A stretch of DNA of 41,310 nt, taken from Bacillota bacterium. GTDB taxonomy: Bacteria > Bacillota > Clostridia > Acetivibrionales > DSM-1351. The notes beneath the pieces were generated by a model that had not been told where the DNA came from, made no database searches, and saw only the letters and a list, made by a program, of their open reading frames with translations. Both the position numbers and the translations under genes were made by a program. Shown here piece after piece: positions 1-8,994 of the stretch. Numbering within the stretch: position 1 is the stretch's first letter; every line of letters starts with the position of its first letter. The stretch spans positions 1 through 41,310 of the forward strand of contig JAEXFI010000021.1 of NCBI GenBank assembly GCA_023400235.1. Direction: 5' to 3'.

Positions 1-286
1 TACGTTTTTGAGCGGCGAATTTACCCTTCGGCTACGTTGAAGCCGTTTGTAAGGCACAAAGCCTTCCTTCGCGTCTTCGCCTTGCCGCAAGCCAAATTCT
101 CTCGCTCAAAAATCTCCGACCTCACACAGAGAAATTTTGGCAGTTTTCGAGGCGGATGGACGCAGCCTTGCTTGATGCAAGGCAAGGACGACAACAAAGA
201 AAAGTGGCAAAATAGCCGGTGTAAGGCGCGTTATACTTTGTCAATATAGGGTAATAAGGCTTGAAACCATTCATTCAGGAGTAGCT
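1..286. other. Non-coding, repeat-like leader region before the AraC gene
   Basis: No convincing gene is seen here. A 70-codon open frame at 37-249 has no ribosome-binding site, and its composition (many Arg, Lys, Phe, Gln) looks like translated intergenic DNA. The tract is richer in G+C than the following spacer and contains a small hairpin: CCTTGC at 166-171 pairs with GCAAGG at 177-182. Related short words (gccttcc, cgccttgcc, gcaaggcaagg) recur. It could be a dispersed intergenic repeat or the decayed end of an element lying left of the window; this is inference only. Confidence 0.35.
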
Positions 287-1144
287 ATGGAAGCTCATCA
301 TCAGAAAAATACTAATATAAATACGGGGCATTTTCCTGTAAACGTATTCAATACAGATGTCCAGGTTTTCCCTCCTCATTGGCACGAAAGGATAGAGATT
401 GTATATGTCCTGGGGGATGAACTTAAAATTGGCGTTAATAATAGTGTCTACACCCTGCACAAAAGAGATATTCTGATTGTAGGTATGGGAGAGGTGCACT
501 ATTTTTTGATGCAGCCTCAGAAGTGTGACAGGATTATTGTTCATTTTGAATTATCCCTGTTTGGAAGCCTTGCCAATAGTATCTCAGGCAGGAGGCTGCT
601 GAATCCCCTTATTCACTTTTGTCCTGAAAATGTCACCTCAGCTTTTTCAGTCCATGCTTTTTTTGAGCGGATTATATTGGCCATACAACAGGAAACCCAA
701 CATAAAGAAAAGGGGTTTGAATTTATTCTGGGTGCCCGCCTTTATGAGCTTGCAGCAGGTATAATCAGGTATATACCTAACGAAAAGCTATGTGCCGCCG
801 AAATGAACAAGCAAATGAAGAAGCTTCAGTTACTGGAGCAGGTAGCCCAATACGTGGACAGAAATCTTTACCGGGAGATAACTCTGGAAGAGGTATCAAA
901 ACACGTGAATTTCAGCATGTACCATTTCACAAGATTTTTTAAGGATACTACTGGTATGACTTTTTGGCAATATCTAAACAATTATAAGGTATCAAAAGCA
1001 GCAAACTACCTGATGAACACCACTGACACAATTTCTGAAATCGCCTTCAATTCAGGCTTTAACAGCATTAAGACCTTTAACAGGGTTTTTAAGCAGATTA
1101 AAGGCTGCTCTCCATCAGAATTTAAGAAAGCAATATTTGAGTAG
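287..1144 (+). CDS. AraC-family transcriptional regulator (cupin sensor plus AraC HTH)
   Basis: A 285-residue protein of usual AraC/XylS length. Residues about 10-150 form a cupin-like sensing domain (HWHER near the start, then a GDELKIGVNN-type strand). Residues about 185-285 hold the double helix-turn-helix: the first around ITLEEVSKHVNFSMYHFTRFF, the second around ISEIAFNSGFNSIKTFNRVFK, ending in the typical G-x-SPSEF. An AGGAG lies five bases before the ATG. It is followed on the same strand by a glycoside-hydrolase-like gene 86 bases downstream, so control of that gene by a sugar-type ligand is a reasonable inference. The ligand is unknown. Family assignment is firm. Confidence 0.93.
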   Translation: MEAHHQKNTNINTGHFPVNVFNTDVQVFPPHWHERIEIVYVLGDELKIGVNNSVYTLHKRDILIVGMGEVHYFLMQPQKCDRIIVHFELSLFGSLANSISGRRLLNPLIHFCPENVTSAFSVHAFFERIILAIQQETQHKEKGFEFILGARLYELAAGIIRYIPNEKLCAAEMNKQMKKLQLLEQVAQYVDRNLYREITLEEVSKHVNFSMYHFTRFFKDTTGMTFWQYLNNYKVSKAANYLMNTTDTISEIAFNSGFNSIKTFNRVFKQIKGCSPSEFKKAIFE

Positions 1145-1230
1145 TATCCAGCAAGCTTTGGCGAGAAAATTAAATCTACATTTCTTATAATAATGACATA
1201 AAATCCATATTGAAGTATTGGAGGTTGTTT

Positions 1231-2937
1231 ATGTCCTACAAAAACTTTTCCGCTGCAATTTTTTACAATGCCTATGACCTGGAAGTGCTTAAAAAAGAAA
1301 ACATTTTTGAAGAAACCTATGACTTTTTCGCCAGACACATTGATATTACCAAGGTTTATCTTGAAACCTACCGTGGAAGCACCTACCTGTCCAGGGAGGA
1401 TATGCTGGCGTGCAAGGAATTTTTTAACAAAAAGGGAATTCAGGTATCCGGTGCCATAACCACCACTCAAAAATGTGATGTAATCTGGGATTTCCGTTCT
1501 TTCTGCTATAGTGATCCGGAGCAGAGAAAGCAGCTCAATGAAATCGTGGCTTATACAGCCGGTATATTTGATGAGATCATTCTGGATGATTTTTATTTTA
1601 CAAACTGCAAATGCGACCGTTGTATCGAGGCCAAGGGTGGAAGGAGCTGGCCGGCTTTCAGGACGGCACAGCTGGCCCAGGTATCCGGAGAAATAGTTAA
1701 GACTGCAAAGCAGCTGAAGCCTGACATAAATATGATAATTAAATACCCTAACTGGTATGATCACCATCAATACACAGGGTATACTCCAGAGGACCAGGCG
1801 GAAATTTTCGACTCCTTCTATACAGGAACCGAAACAAGGGATTCACAATACACCCAGCAGGTACTTCAAAGGTATTCGGGTTATTTTATCATGAGATATT
1901 TTGAGAGCATCAAGCCCGGCAAAAACCTGGGCGGTTGGTTTGACACCTTTGACTGTTCTTTGAACGCCTACGTGGAGCAGTTGAACCTGACGGCTTTTGC
2001 CAAGGCAAAGGAAATAACACTTTTTTGCGCCGGCTTGCTGGCCTCTGATTACAGCATATGTGTTCCTATAGCGGGACATGTGTTAAAGGAGCTGGACAGG
2101 CTGGTGGGGAAGCTTGGAGAGCCGATGGGCATTCCCTGCTACAAGCCCTTTAAGTCTGACGGAGAGGATTTCCTCCACGGTTATCTGGGAATGCTGGGAC
2201 TTCCCCTCCAGCCCACTCCGCAGTACCCCGCCCAAAGCAAGCTGCTGCTTTTGACGGAAAGTGCAAAAAAAGACACGCAAATTGTCAGCAAAATAAAAGC
2301 AAGTCTCCAGTCAGGCGGTCAGGTTTTTATCACCTCCGGCCTGCTAAAAGCTCTTAACAGCCAGCTCTCCGACATTGCAGAAATATACTGCACAGATGGA
2401 AAGGCACTGGTGAAAACCTTTGCTGCCACTATGGAAACCTGTTCCTTCAAGGACTATTACCAATCAGACAGTGATATACTCATACCCCACATTTCCTTTA
2501 AAACCAATGATACCTGGCAAAGAGCCGTGGGAATAGACAATCACAATAACCATCCTGTGCTTCTTGAAAACAAATACAGCAGAGGAAAGCTATATGTGCT
2601 TACCATACCGGATAACCCCGGAGACCTTTACAGCTACCCTGCAGGAATACTGAACGTACTAAGGGAAGAGGCCTCAAAGGAACTCCCTCTGCATATGGAG
2701 GGCCCCTCTCAGATCAGCCTGTTCATATATGATAACAATACGTTTATAATCCATTCCTTCAGGGAAACCAATACTGAAGTCACTATTGCTGTTCACAGGG
2801 AGGGTGCAGAACTCAGGCAGCTTGCCACAAACAGGCACAGAATGGGTGCCGGGCTGGAAAAACGTGCAGGTATTGGAATGACCTACTTCAAGCTTTTCTT
2901 AAGGCCCGGCTCCTATAAGGTGCTTTCAATTGAATAA
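1231..2937 (+). CDS. Glycoside-hydrolase-like TIM-barrel protein of unknown specificity
   Basis: A 568-residue protein from the ATG at 1231, chosen because GGAGG sits seven bases before it; an upstream UUG at 1210 has no such signal. There is no signal peptide, so it is probably cytoplasmic. The first ~330 residues look like a TIM barrel: a strand ending in LDDFYF (118-123) followed by a CKCDRC cysteine cluster (126-131) and a helix with SWPAFR, a layout seen in uncharacterised glycosidase-like families. The C-terminal part resembles the all-beta region following GH42-type barrels (LFIYDNN, LRPGSYKVL). Acidic residues D119/D120 could be catalytic. It follows an AraC regulator, which fits carbohydrate catabolism. 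The substrate cannot be told from sequence. Confidence 0.55.
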   Translation: MSYKNFSAAIFYNAYDLEVLKKENIFEETYDFFARHIDITKVYLETYRGSTYLSREDMLACKEFFNKKGIQVSGAITTTQKCDVIWDFRSFCYSDPEQRKQLNEIVAYTAGIFDEIILDDFYFTNCKCDRCIEAKGGRSWPAFRTAQLAQVSGEIVKTAKQLKPDINMIIKYPNWYDHHQYTGYTPEDQAEIFDSFYTGTETRDSQYTQQVLQRYSGYFIMRYFESIKPGKNLGGWFDTFDCSLNAYVEQLNLTAFAKAKEITLFCAGLLASDYSICVPIAGHVLKELDRLVGKLGEPMGIPCYKPFKSDGEDFLHGYLGMLGLPLQPTPQYPAQSKLLLLTESAKKDTQIVSKIKASLQSGGQVFITSGLLKALNSQLSDIAEIYCTDGKALVKTFAATMETCSFKDYYQSDSDILIPHISFKTNDTWQRAVGIDNHNNHPVLLENKYSRGKLYVLTIPDNPGDLYSYPAGILNVLREEASKELPLHMEGPSQISLFIYDNNTFIIHSFRETNTEVTIAVHREGAELRQLATNRHRMGAGLEKRAGIGMTYFKLFLRPGSYKVLSIE

Positions 2938-2945
2938 CCCTGGCT

Positions 2946-2989
2946 GCAGCACGGGAGACATGCCCACAAATGACCTGCGCCCGTGCTGC
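2946..2989. terminator. Inverted repeat between convergent genes
   Basis: GCAGCACGGG at 2946-2955 is the exact reverse complement of CCCGTGCTGC at 2980-2989, giving a 10-bp GC-rich stem with a 24-base loop. It lies between the convergent ends of the TIM-barrel gene and the ABC permease gene. No T tract follows on either strand, so it is only a weak candidate intrinsic terminator and may act as an RNA 3'-end stabiliser. Confidence 0.45.
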
Positions 2990-3039
2990 CAGCTGATCTC
3001 ATAAAATCCCGGCAGCCGGTCCAGCCTCTGAAGCACTGC

Positions 3040-6000
3040 TTACTCAACAGATTTTAAAGATTCTATCATGCTTATCTTCTTTAGTCTGAAGTGCATTACT
3101 ACATTTACCAGCACAGCAAAGGCAACAGTAAGCAAGGCCGACATAACAAAGCTGTACCAGTATATCTCTCTTCCAAACATAACAACGTCAATCTCTGAGG
3201 TTTCAAGCACAAACCTGTTCAGCACAATGCCGCCCAGAAGTCCTATGCACACATTTATCAAGGTCAGTATAATATTTTCTCTGAACACATATTCCGACAC
3301 CTCCAGGTCATAAAACCCCAGCACCTTAATACTTGCTATTTCCCGAACCCTTTCGGTTATGTTTATATTTGTGAGATTATACAGCACCACAAAGGCCAGA
3401 GCACCTGCAGAAATAATCATAACAAATACTATGCTGTTGAGATTGCCTACCATATCCGAGAAGTTCTGCTGATTTGTCCTGTTGAAATTCATTTGCAGTA
3501 CAGCTTTTTTATTTACCAGCTTCTTACTTATTTTATCCTCAGACTCCTGGGATACCTCTTTCATGGTTACCAGTACCCCGTTTAGTACCGGTTCTTCTCC
3601 GAATTTTTCCCGGTAAAGTTCAGAAGTCATATATACATAATGCAGTGCATAGTTTTCATTTATTCCATCAATCGTGACTTCTATGCTTTTAAAATCTCCA
3701 TCCTTTATGGTCATTTTATCTCCCATATGAAGGTCCAGTGTCTTGGCCAGCTTCTCTCCTATTACTACCCCATTGCCGGAAAGCTCTATGGGTTTTTTGC
3801 CCTTCCTTTTATGGACGGAGATGAATTCCTTCAGCTTATCCCGGTCACCTGGCACTATAAGGTTGACCTTCTGCCAATCCCCGTTATAGCCTGCTTCATA
3901 ATTCTTGATACGTACATTCAAGGTATCCTGCACATTGGTGTCCTGCCTTAAAATATCCAGGACCTCCGTCTGTTCCCGGGCCTTTGTATTTTCATCTAGA
4001 ATTATCATTGCATTAAACTTGAAAACTTCACCGTATTGCTTTGGAACAATGCTGGAAATAGCATCTCTCAGCCCGAACCCCGCCAGCATTAATGCTGTGC
4101 AGCCCGCCACCCCCAGCAGTGTCATAAAAAGCCTCTTCTTATATCTGAAAAGATTTCTTACGGTTACCTTACTGAAAAAATTCAATCTGGACCAGATGAA
4201 GGGAAGTCTTTCCAGCAGCACCCTTTTCCCCGTCTTGGGAGCCTTGGGTCTCATTAGAGCGGACGGCTGCTCTGTAAGCTCCTTGTAGCAGGCCAGATAC
4301 ACCGCAAGAGAAGTACAGGCCAGGGCTCCCAAAGTGATCCAGAAAACATAGTCTGCTCTGAAGGGCATTATGGTGGGGGGCAGTCTGTACAACATACTAT
4401 ATGCATTGGTAATTACATACGGAAACAGCTTAAGACCTACGCCCAATCCCGCCATGCTGCCTGCAATACTGGCTGTGGCCGCGTAAATAAGATATTTCCC
4501 CGCTATGGATAAATTACCGTGCCCCAGCGCCTTGAGAGTGCCTATCTGAGTTCTCTGCTCCTCCACCATCCTTGTCATGGTTGTAAGGCATACGAAAGCT
4601 GCCACTATAAAGAAAAATACCGGGAAAATACGGGCTACGGCATCAACTCTATCAGTGTCCTCTGAATAGGAGGAATACCCGGGATTATTGTTCCTGTCTG
4701 TTATATACCACTGGGGCTTCTTTATTTCCTCCAGCTTCTTTCCCGCTTCTGCTATCTCCTTTTTTGCAGCCTCCAGCTTCTTATTGGAGGCTGCTTTCTG
4801 CTCTTCATATTCATTACGGCCATCCTTCAGCTCCTTCTCATGAGCGTCAATATCCTGTTCAGCCTTCTGAAGCTTTCCGGCACCTTCTCTCCTTGACTTT
4901 TCATACACAGCCTTTTGCTTTTCCAGCTCTGCTGCTCCGGCATCAAGTTTTTTCCTGGTCTCTTTCAATACGGCTTCATGTATAGCTGCCTGGTCCGGCG
5001 GCATCAGTTCCTTGTTCTTCTCAAAAAGGGAAAGCTGTGAGGAATACTCTTCCTCCCCACTTTGAAGCTGTTTTTCAGCCTTCTTTATTTCATTTGCTGC
5101 AAAGGTTATTTTTCTGTTATACTCACTTTTTTGCCTGGTCAGTTCCAGCCTTCCGCTTTGGATACCGGCTTCACCCTTTTCAAGCTTTTCAAGCGCTTCC
5201 GCCAGCTTCTCCCTTTGCTCCTTTTCTCCTTTGGCCAGCTGTTTTTTTGAATCTTCAAGCTTTTCTTTCCCGGTCATTTGGATTTCATTAAAACGCTGTT
5301 CCTCTCTCATCGCTGCTACTGCCTCAAATTTTTTCCTGCCGTCTGCAATTGAGGTCTCATAGCTTTCACTGAAAGCAGAAATATCTTTTGTGCTCCTTAG
5401 GGTAAGATATATATCGGTATATACCTCCATTTTGAAATCCTCTTCGGGTATGGCTGCATATAGGGCCACCGTACCATTCCCAAGACTGGAGGTTCCTTTT
5501 TCAAAGGTCATATAAAACGGTGTTTCAACATATCCTACAACCTCATATTCTGTGTTTTTGAGCCTTTCTGTGATAGCCTCGCCTTCCTTGCCGCTGTCAA
5601 GGGTTATCCGTTCTCCAATTTTTATATCAACTCCGCCCAGCTTTCCCTTTTCAATGGCACACTCACCCTGCTTTTCCGGCAGCCTGCCTTCAATTACCCT
5701 GTACCCGTTAAGAAATCCGTTACTGCTGCCGTTGGATTTTATCCCAGGGATAGAATGTATCTTTGCAACCTTGTCTTCATTCTTTGTTTTTACTATTGCA
5801 TCAAGGGTATATGCGGGCATCATTTCCCTTACAGCAGCACTGCTCCTCACAGCCTCCGTATCCTCCCGGTTAAAGCCGTATGTGGACACCAGCCTGAGAT
5901 CCATCAGTCTATAATCTTCAAAATACCGGTCGGCAGTCAATTGCATATCCGGACAAGTTACCTTGACTCCTGCAAAGAAGCCGGTGCCCAGGGCAATAAT

Positions 6001-6075
6001 AGCAAAGATTGCTATGAACCGGCTTCTGGTCCGCCACAGTTCTCTGAAGGTATCTTTTAAATGAGCATTCTTCAT
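3040..6075 (-). CDS. ABC transporter permease, FtsX/MacB type with long coiled coil
   Basis: A 1011-residue membrane protein. The first transmembrane helix is at residues 19-36, followed by a large outer region with a long Lys/Glu/Gln-rich coiled coil (roughly residues 250-450). There are then two FtsX-type membrane modules: one around FPVFFFIVAAFVCL with the cytoplasmic EEQRTQIGTLKALG motif, and one at the C terminus with RVREIASIKVLGF. This is the layout of single-chain FtsX-like permeases common in Firmicutes, which move substrates or act by mechanotransmission rather than importing. A GGAG precedes the ATG. Its ATPase partner gene lies 19 bases upstream in the same operon. The substrate is unknown; antimicrobial peptide or lipoprotein-type export is a family-level guess. 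Confidence 0.9.
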   Translation of the reverse strand: MKNAHLKDTFRELWRTRSRFIAIFAIIALGTGFFAGVKVTCPDMQLTADRYFEDYRLMDLRLVSTYGFNREDTEAVRSSAAVREMMPAYTLDAIVKTKNEDKVAKIHSIPGIKSNGSSNGFLNGYRVIEGRLPEKQGECAIEKGKLGGVDIKIGERITLDSGKEGEAITERLKNTEYEVVGYVETPFYMTFEKGTSSLGNGTVALYAAIPEEDFKMEVYTDIYLTLRSTKDISAFSESYETSIADGRKKFEAVAAMREEQRFNEIQMTGKEKLEDSKKQLAKGEKEQREKLAEALEKLEKGEAGIQSGRLELTRQKSEYNRKITFAANEIKKAEKQLQSGEEEYSSQLSLFEKNKELMPPDQAAIHEAVLKETRKKLDAGAAELEKQKAVYEKSRREGAGKLQKAEQDIDAHEKELKDGRNEYEEQKAASNKKLEAAKKEIAEAGKKLEEIKKPQWYITDRNNNPGYSSYSEDTDRVDAVARIFPVFFFIVAAFVCLTTMTRMVEEQRTQIGTLKALGHGNLSIAGKYLIYAATASIAGSMAGLGVGLKLFPYVITNAYSMLYRLPPTIMPFRADYVFWITLGALACTSLAVYLACYKELTEQPSALMRPKAPKTGKRVLLERLPFIWSRLNFFSKVTVRNLFRYKKRLFMTLLGVAGCTALMLAGFGLRDAISSIVPKQYGEVFKFNAMIILDENTKAREQTEVLDILRQDTNVQDTLNVRIKNYEAGYNGDWQKVNLIVPGDRDKLKEFISVHKRKGKKPIELSGNGVVIGEKLAKTLDLHMGDKMTIKDGDFKSIEVTIDGINENYALHYVYMTSELYREKFGEEPVLNGVLVTMKEVSQESEDKISKKLVNKKAVLQMNFNRTNQQNFSDMVGNLNSIVFVMIISAGALAFVVLYNLTNINITERVREIASIKVLGFYDLEVSEYVFRENIILTLINVCIGLLGGIVLNRFVLETSEIDVVMFGREIYWYSFVMSALLTVAFAVLVNVVMHFRLKKISMIESLKSVE

Positions 6076-6094
6076 ACAGTCTCCGCCTCCCCTT

Positions 6095-6796
6095 CTACCA
6101 TTCTATGGTTTCTACATCTGCAGGGTTTTGGTTTTGCGCCATGCTCTCGACTTTACTGTTCTTGATCTTGATGACTCTGTCTGCCATAGGAGTTATGGCC
6201 ATATTGTGGGTTATTACAATAACAGTCATGCCGTTCTGCCTGCAGGTATCCTGCAAAAGCTTGAGTATACTTTTACCGGTTGCATAATCTAAAGCTCCTG
6301 TTGGCTCATCACACAGAAGCAGCTTGGGCTTCTTTGCAAGCGCCCTTGCTATGGCTACCCGCTGCTGCTCCCCGCCTGAGAGCTGGGCAGGAAAATTCCC
6401 CATTCTTTCTCCCAGACCCACTTCTCTGAGAATTTCCTCCGCATCCATAGGATCCTTGCATATTTGTGAAGCAAGCTCTACATTCTCCCGTGCAGTGAGA
6501 TTCTGAATGAGATTATAAAATTGGAATACAAAGCCTATGTCATATCTTCTGTAGGTTATCAGTTGACGGGCCTTATACTCATTAATTTTCTGACCGTCAA
6601 CAATTATTTCCCCCTCATCACAGGTATCCATCCCCCCAAGTATATTAAGAACAGTTGTCTTTCCAGCTCCGCTGGGCCCCACAATTACAACGAATTCGCC
6701 CTTGTTTATTTCAAAATCAATTCCATTGGCAGCGTTTATGGTCACTTCTCCCATTTTATAGCGCTTATACACATTTTTGAATTCAACAAACCCCAT
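6095..6796 (-). CDS. ABC transporter ATP-binding protein (MacB/LolD type)
   Basis: A 233-residue ATPase from the ATG at 6796, chosen because GGAGG lies six bases upstream and the protein then begins with the typical MGFVEFKNVYKRY; a longer frame starting at 6877 lacks a ribosome-binding site. Walker A is GPSGAGKT (40-47), the signature is LSGGEQQR (139-146), Walker B is LLLCDEP (159-165), and the switch His lies in VITHN. This is the MacB/LolD subfamily, which pairs with FtsX-type permeases, and the permease gene follows immediately. Together they should form a cytoplasmic-membrane transporter driven by ATP hydrolysis. Confidence 0.95.
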   Translation of the reverse strand: MGFVEFKNVYKRYKMGEVTINAANGIDFEINKGEFVVIVGPSGAGKTTVLNILGGMDTCDEGEIIVDGQKINEYKARQLITYRRYDIGFVFQFYNLIQNLTARENVELASQICKDPMDAEEILREVGLGERMGNFPAQLSGGEQQRVAIARALAKKPKLLLCDEPTGALDYATGKSILKLLQDTCRQNGMTVIVITHNMAITPMADRVIKIKNSKVESMAQNQNPADVETIEW

Positions 6797-7110
6797 ATAA
6801 ACCTCCGTCATCATCACAGGCAATTTTTTATAACCTGCACCGATAGTTTTCCATAATCCCGGTAGTACCGCCAGCAATGTAATGAATTTAGACGCTACAT
6901 ACCATTTAGTATTACTAATATTTTATTATATATCTACACCGCATAAAAAGGATATATGTTTTTTTGTTCTTGAAATCTCCCATCCGGCAGGTATAAAGCA
7001 GCCCTTCACAGGGTATAAATAATAATGCCACTTTCGTACTTAGAAGTATCCAATTTATAGCAAATTCTCATACTATTCAGAAGGTGAGTATATAACTATC
7101 AGGTGAATCT
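6797..7110. other. Intergenic region between divergent genes
   Basis: An AT-rich spacer of 314 bases between the ABC operon (minus) and a small plus-strand gene. It must hold the promoters of both. Several TATA-rich segments occur (around 6918-6935 and 7013-7025), but I could not choose a clear -35/-10 pair. No ORF or large inverted repeat was seen. Confidence 0.4.
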
Positions 7111-7365
7111 ATGATAATTCAATGTGAGAGAAAGGAATTTATTCTTCAGGACGACAGGATAGCTATAACCCGTGATGACAAGTTTATAGGCTACGGAAAG
7201 GTTATTGCCGTACTGGAGGAACATGTACTGGTAGATGTTGATGAAAATGCCAGCAAGTCGTTATTTGAGATTTTCAGTGAAGAAATACCTTGTGATTTCA
7301 CTTTTGTAAATGAGAGACATGAGCCTGAAAACGGCGAAGTCAGAAAAGAAGCAGAAGGCAGGTAA
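7111..7365 (+). CDS. Small acidic protein of unknown function
   Basis: An 84-residue frame with an AGGTGA ribosome-binding site four bases before the ATG. The protein has no signal peptide or membrane segment, is rich in Glu/Asp and predicted beta strands (DDRIAITRDDKFIGYGKVIAVLEE), and ends in a charged tail. I do not recognise the family. It stands alone, with a palindromic terminator overlapping its stop codon, so it is probably a monocistronic gene. The ribosome-binding site and terminator support it being real. Confidence 0.6.
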   Translation: MIIQCERKEFILQDDRIAITRDDKFIGYGKVIAVLEEHVLVDVDENASKSLFEIFSEEIPCDFTFVNERHEPENGEVRKEAEGR

Positions 7366-7376
7366 TATTACCTGCC
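7357..7376 (+). terminator. Palindromic terminator overlapping the stop codon of the small gene
   Basis: A 20-base perfect palindrome, GGCAGGTAAT followed by ATTACCTGCC, with the TAA stop codon of the preceding gene inside its left arm. It is followed by a T-rich stretch (CTGTTATTTT). This fits an intrinsic terminator. Confidence 0.6.
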
Positions 7377-7393
7377 TCTGTTATTTTACAGTC

Positions 7394-7446
7394 AGTTGTT
7401 TTTAAAGTCATTTTTTAGTTGTTTTTAAAGTCTTTTTTTAGTTGTT
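7394..7446. repeat. 23-bp direct repeat, two copies plus a partial third
   Basis: The unit begins AGTTGTTTTTAAAGTC and continues with a T run. Copies start at 7394 and 7417, and a third partial copy (AGTTGTTAACAA) starts at 7440, giving a constant 23-base period. It lies in the promoter-proximal region of the HtrA gene. It could be a regulator site array or a slippage product. Confidence 0.6.
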
Positions 7447-7569
7447 AACAATTTGTTCTAAATTTTATAACAGATTATTAATCTTTTCTTCTCAAAAAAT
7501 ACATAATTAATGTCTATTATATAAGCATAGGATAAATTTAATGAAATTAAGGATGGGAGGACTAAAAAC

Positions 7570-8883
7570 ATGAACAATAACGGTTATAACAACGAAGATT
7601 GGAATTACCAGGGCCAATATGACCATAACAATTATAACAACACATACAATAACAAAGAAATAATTGTAGTACCCCGTAAAAAAAGAGGCGCAAAACTTAT
7701 TACTTATCTTTCACTGGTCCTGGTAACTTCACTTGTCACAAGCTTTGCCGTGGGAGGAGCAATGTATTCAAAGTTTACCCGGCAGCTGGACACTCAGGTA
7801 AGTGCACTTAAGCAAGTATCGGCCTTAAATGCCTCCGCCAGTGACAGCGCAGCATCCACACAGCTGTCCATAGCCACCGCTGACCAGCTCAAGGCGACGA
7901 ATCTTTTTAACGAGGGCACCACCGGCAACCTGTCAGTAGCACAGATTGCAAAAAAGGTAGGCCCATCCATTGTAGGTATTAAAATGTCGGTACAGACAAC
8001 AAGGCAGTCGGCTTTTTACGGAAACAGATCCTCCACCTCGGATTCTGAAGGCTCCGGCATTATATTTACTCAGGATGGGTATATAATAACAAATTATCAT
8101 GTAGTGCAGTATGCAGATCCCAAGAGCGGCGCTTCCAACACCTCCCTGACGGTGTATTTGCCTGACAAGAGAGAGGCAAAGGCAACCTTTGTAGGCGGAG
8201 ACAGCGAAAACGATCTGGCAGTTATCAAAATAAACCTTTCCGATCTGCCGGCTGCCGAACTGGGAGACTCCTCCGAGGTTGAAGTAGGCGATCCAGCAGT
8301 GGCCATAGGCAATCCTCTTGGAATGGAGTTTGCAGGTTCTGTAACCTATGGAGTAATCAGCGCCCTTAACAGGCAGTTGGATACAGGTGACAACAGTATG
8401 AGCCTTATTCAGACAGATGCGGCAATAAATCCCGGCAACAGCGGTGGTGCACTGGTTAATTCCAAGGGCCAGGTAATCGGAATAAACTCAGCAAAGATAT
8501 CAGTCACAGGAGTGGAAGGCCTAGGGTTTGCAATCCCCATGAATACAGCCAAGCCCATAGTGGATCAGCTTAAGGATTATGGATATGTGAAGGGCAAACC
8601 CTTGATAGGTATATCTGCACAAGAGGTTACCGAAGATATTTCAAGAATGTACGGACTTCCTGTAGGAGTATACATTTCAGAGGTCACTGCCGGTGGGGCC
8701 GCTCAGACTGCCGGTATAAAAAAGGGTGATGTACTGATAAAACTGGACGGTTCAAAAATTCAAACCATGTCCGACCTAGACGCCGTCAAGAAAAAGCACA
8801 AGGCTGGAGATACGGTAAAAGCCGTAGTCTCAAGAGACGGTGCCGAAGTAACAGTGAATATAACCTTTACAGAGGCCAAATAA
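7570..8883 (+). CDS. htrA: Membrane-anchored HtrA/DegP-type serine protease with PDZ domain
   Basis: A 437-residue protein. A short Asn/Tyr-rich cytoplasmic N terminus is followed by basic residues and one transmembrane helix (about 43-64), placing the protease outside the membrane. The trypsin-like domain carries the triad His177 (TNYHVV), Asp215 (ENDLAVIK) and Ser291 (GNSGGAL). A C-terminal PDZ domain spans about 340-435 (IGISAQEV to VTVNITF). GGGAGG lies before the ATG. The family degrades misfolded or processed proteins at the cell surface and is usually stress-induced. It is convergent with the fibre gene and separated from it by a terminator, so it is probably not part of the injection system. 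Confidence 0.96.
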   Translation: MNNNGYNNEDWNYQGQYDHNNYNNTYNNKEIIVVPRKKRGAKLITYLSLVLVTSLVTSFAVGGAMYSKFTRQLDTQVSALKQVSALNASASDSAASTQLSIATADQLKATNLFNEGTTGNLSVAQIAKKVGPSIVGIKMSVQTTRQSAFYGNRSSTSDSEGSGIIFTQDGYIITNYHVVQYADPKSGASNTSLTVYLPDKREAKATFVGGDSENDLAVIKINLSDLPAAELGDSSEVEVGDPAVAIGNPLGMEFAGSVTYGVISALNRQLDTGDNSMSLIQTDAAINPGNSGGALVNSKGQVIGINSAKISVTGVEGLGFAIPMNTAKPIVDQLKDYGYVKGKPLIGISAQEVTEDISRMYGLPVGVYISEVTAGGAAQTAGIKKGDVLIKLDGSKIQTMSDLDAVKKKHKAGDTVKAVVSRDGAEVTVNITFTEAK

Positions 8884-8946
8884 AAAATTCTCTATTGATT
8901 CAATAGTTAAATTATATATTCTTGTAAAATTTTCCCCTTTAAATTA

Positions 8947-8982
8947 GCAGGAAGCCCGGGCCGTACAGCCCGGGCTTCCTGC
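8947..8982. terminator. Bidirectional intrinsic terminator
   Basis: A perfect 15-bp stem (GCAGGAAGCCCGGGC at 8947-8961 pairs with 8968-8982) with a six-base loop. It lies between the convergent htrA and giant-fibre genes. A modest T-rich run follows on the plus strand and an A/T-rich run on the minus strand. It ends the injection-system operon on the minus strand. Confidence 0.85.
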
Positions 8983-8994
8983 TTGTATTTACTC

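Noticed and set aside
37..249. 70-codon open frame at the left edge
   Set aside because: No ribosome-binding site, odd composition, and the sequence looks like non-coding repeat DNA.
1006..1770. 254-codon minus-strand open frame
   Set aside because: It lies antisense to the AraC and TIM-barrel genes, has no ribosome-binding site, and gives a low-similarity translation; a shadow frame.
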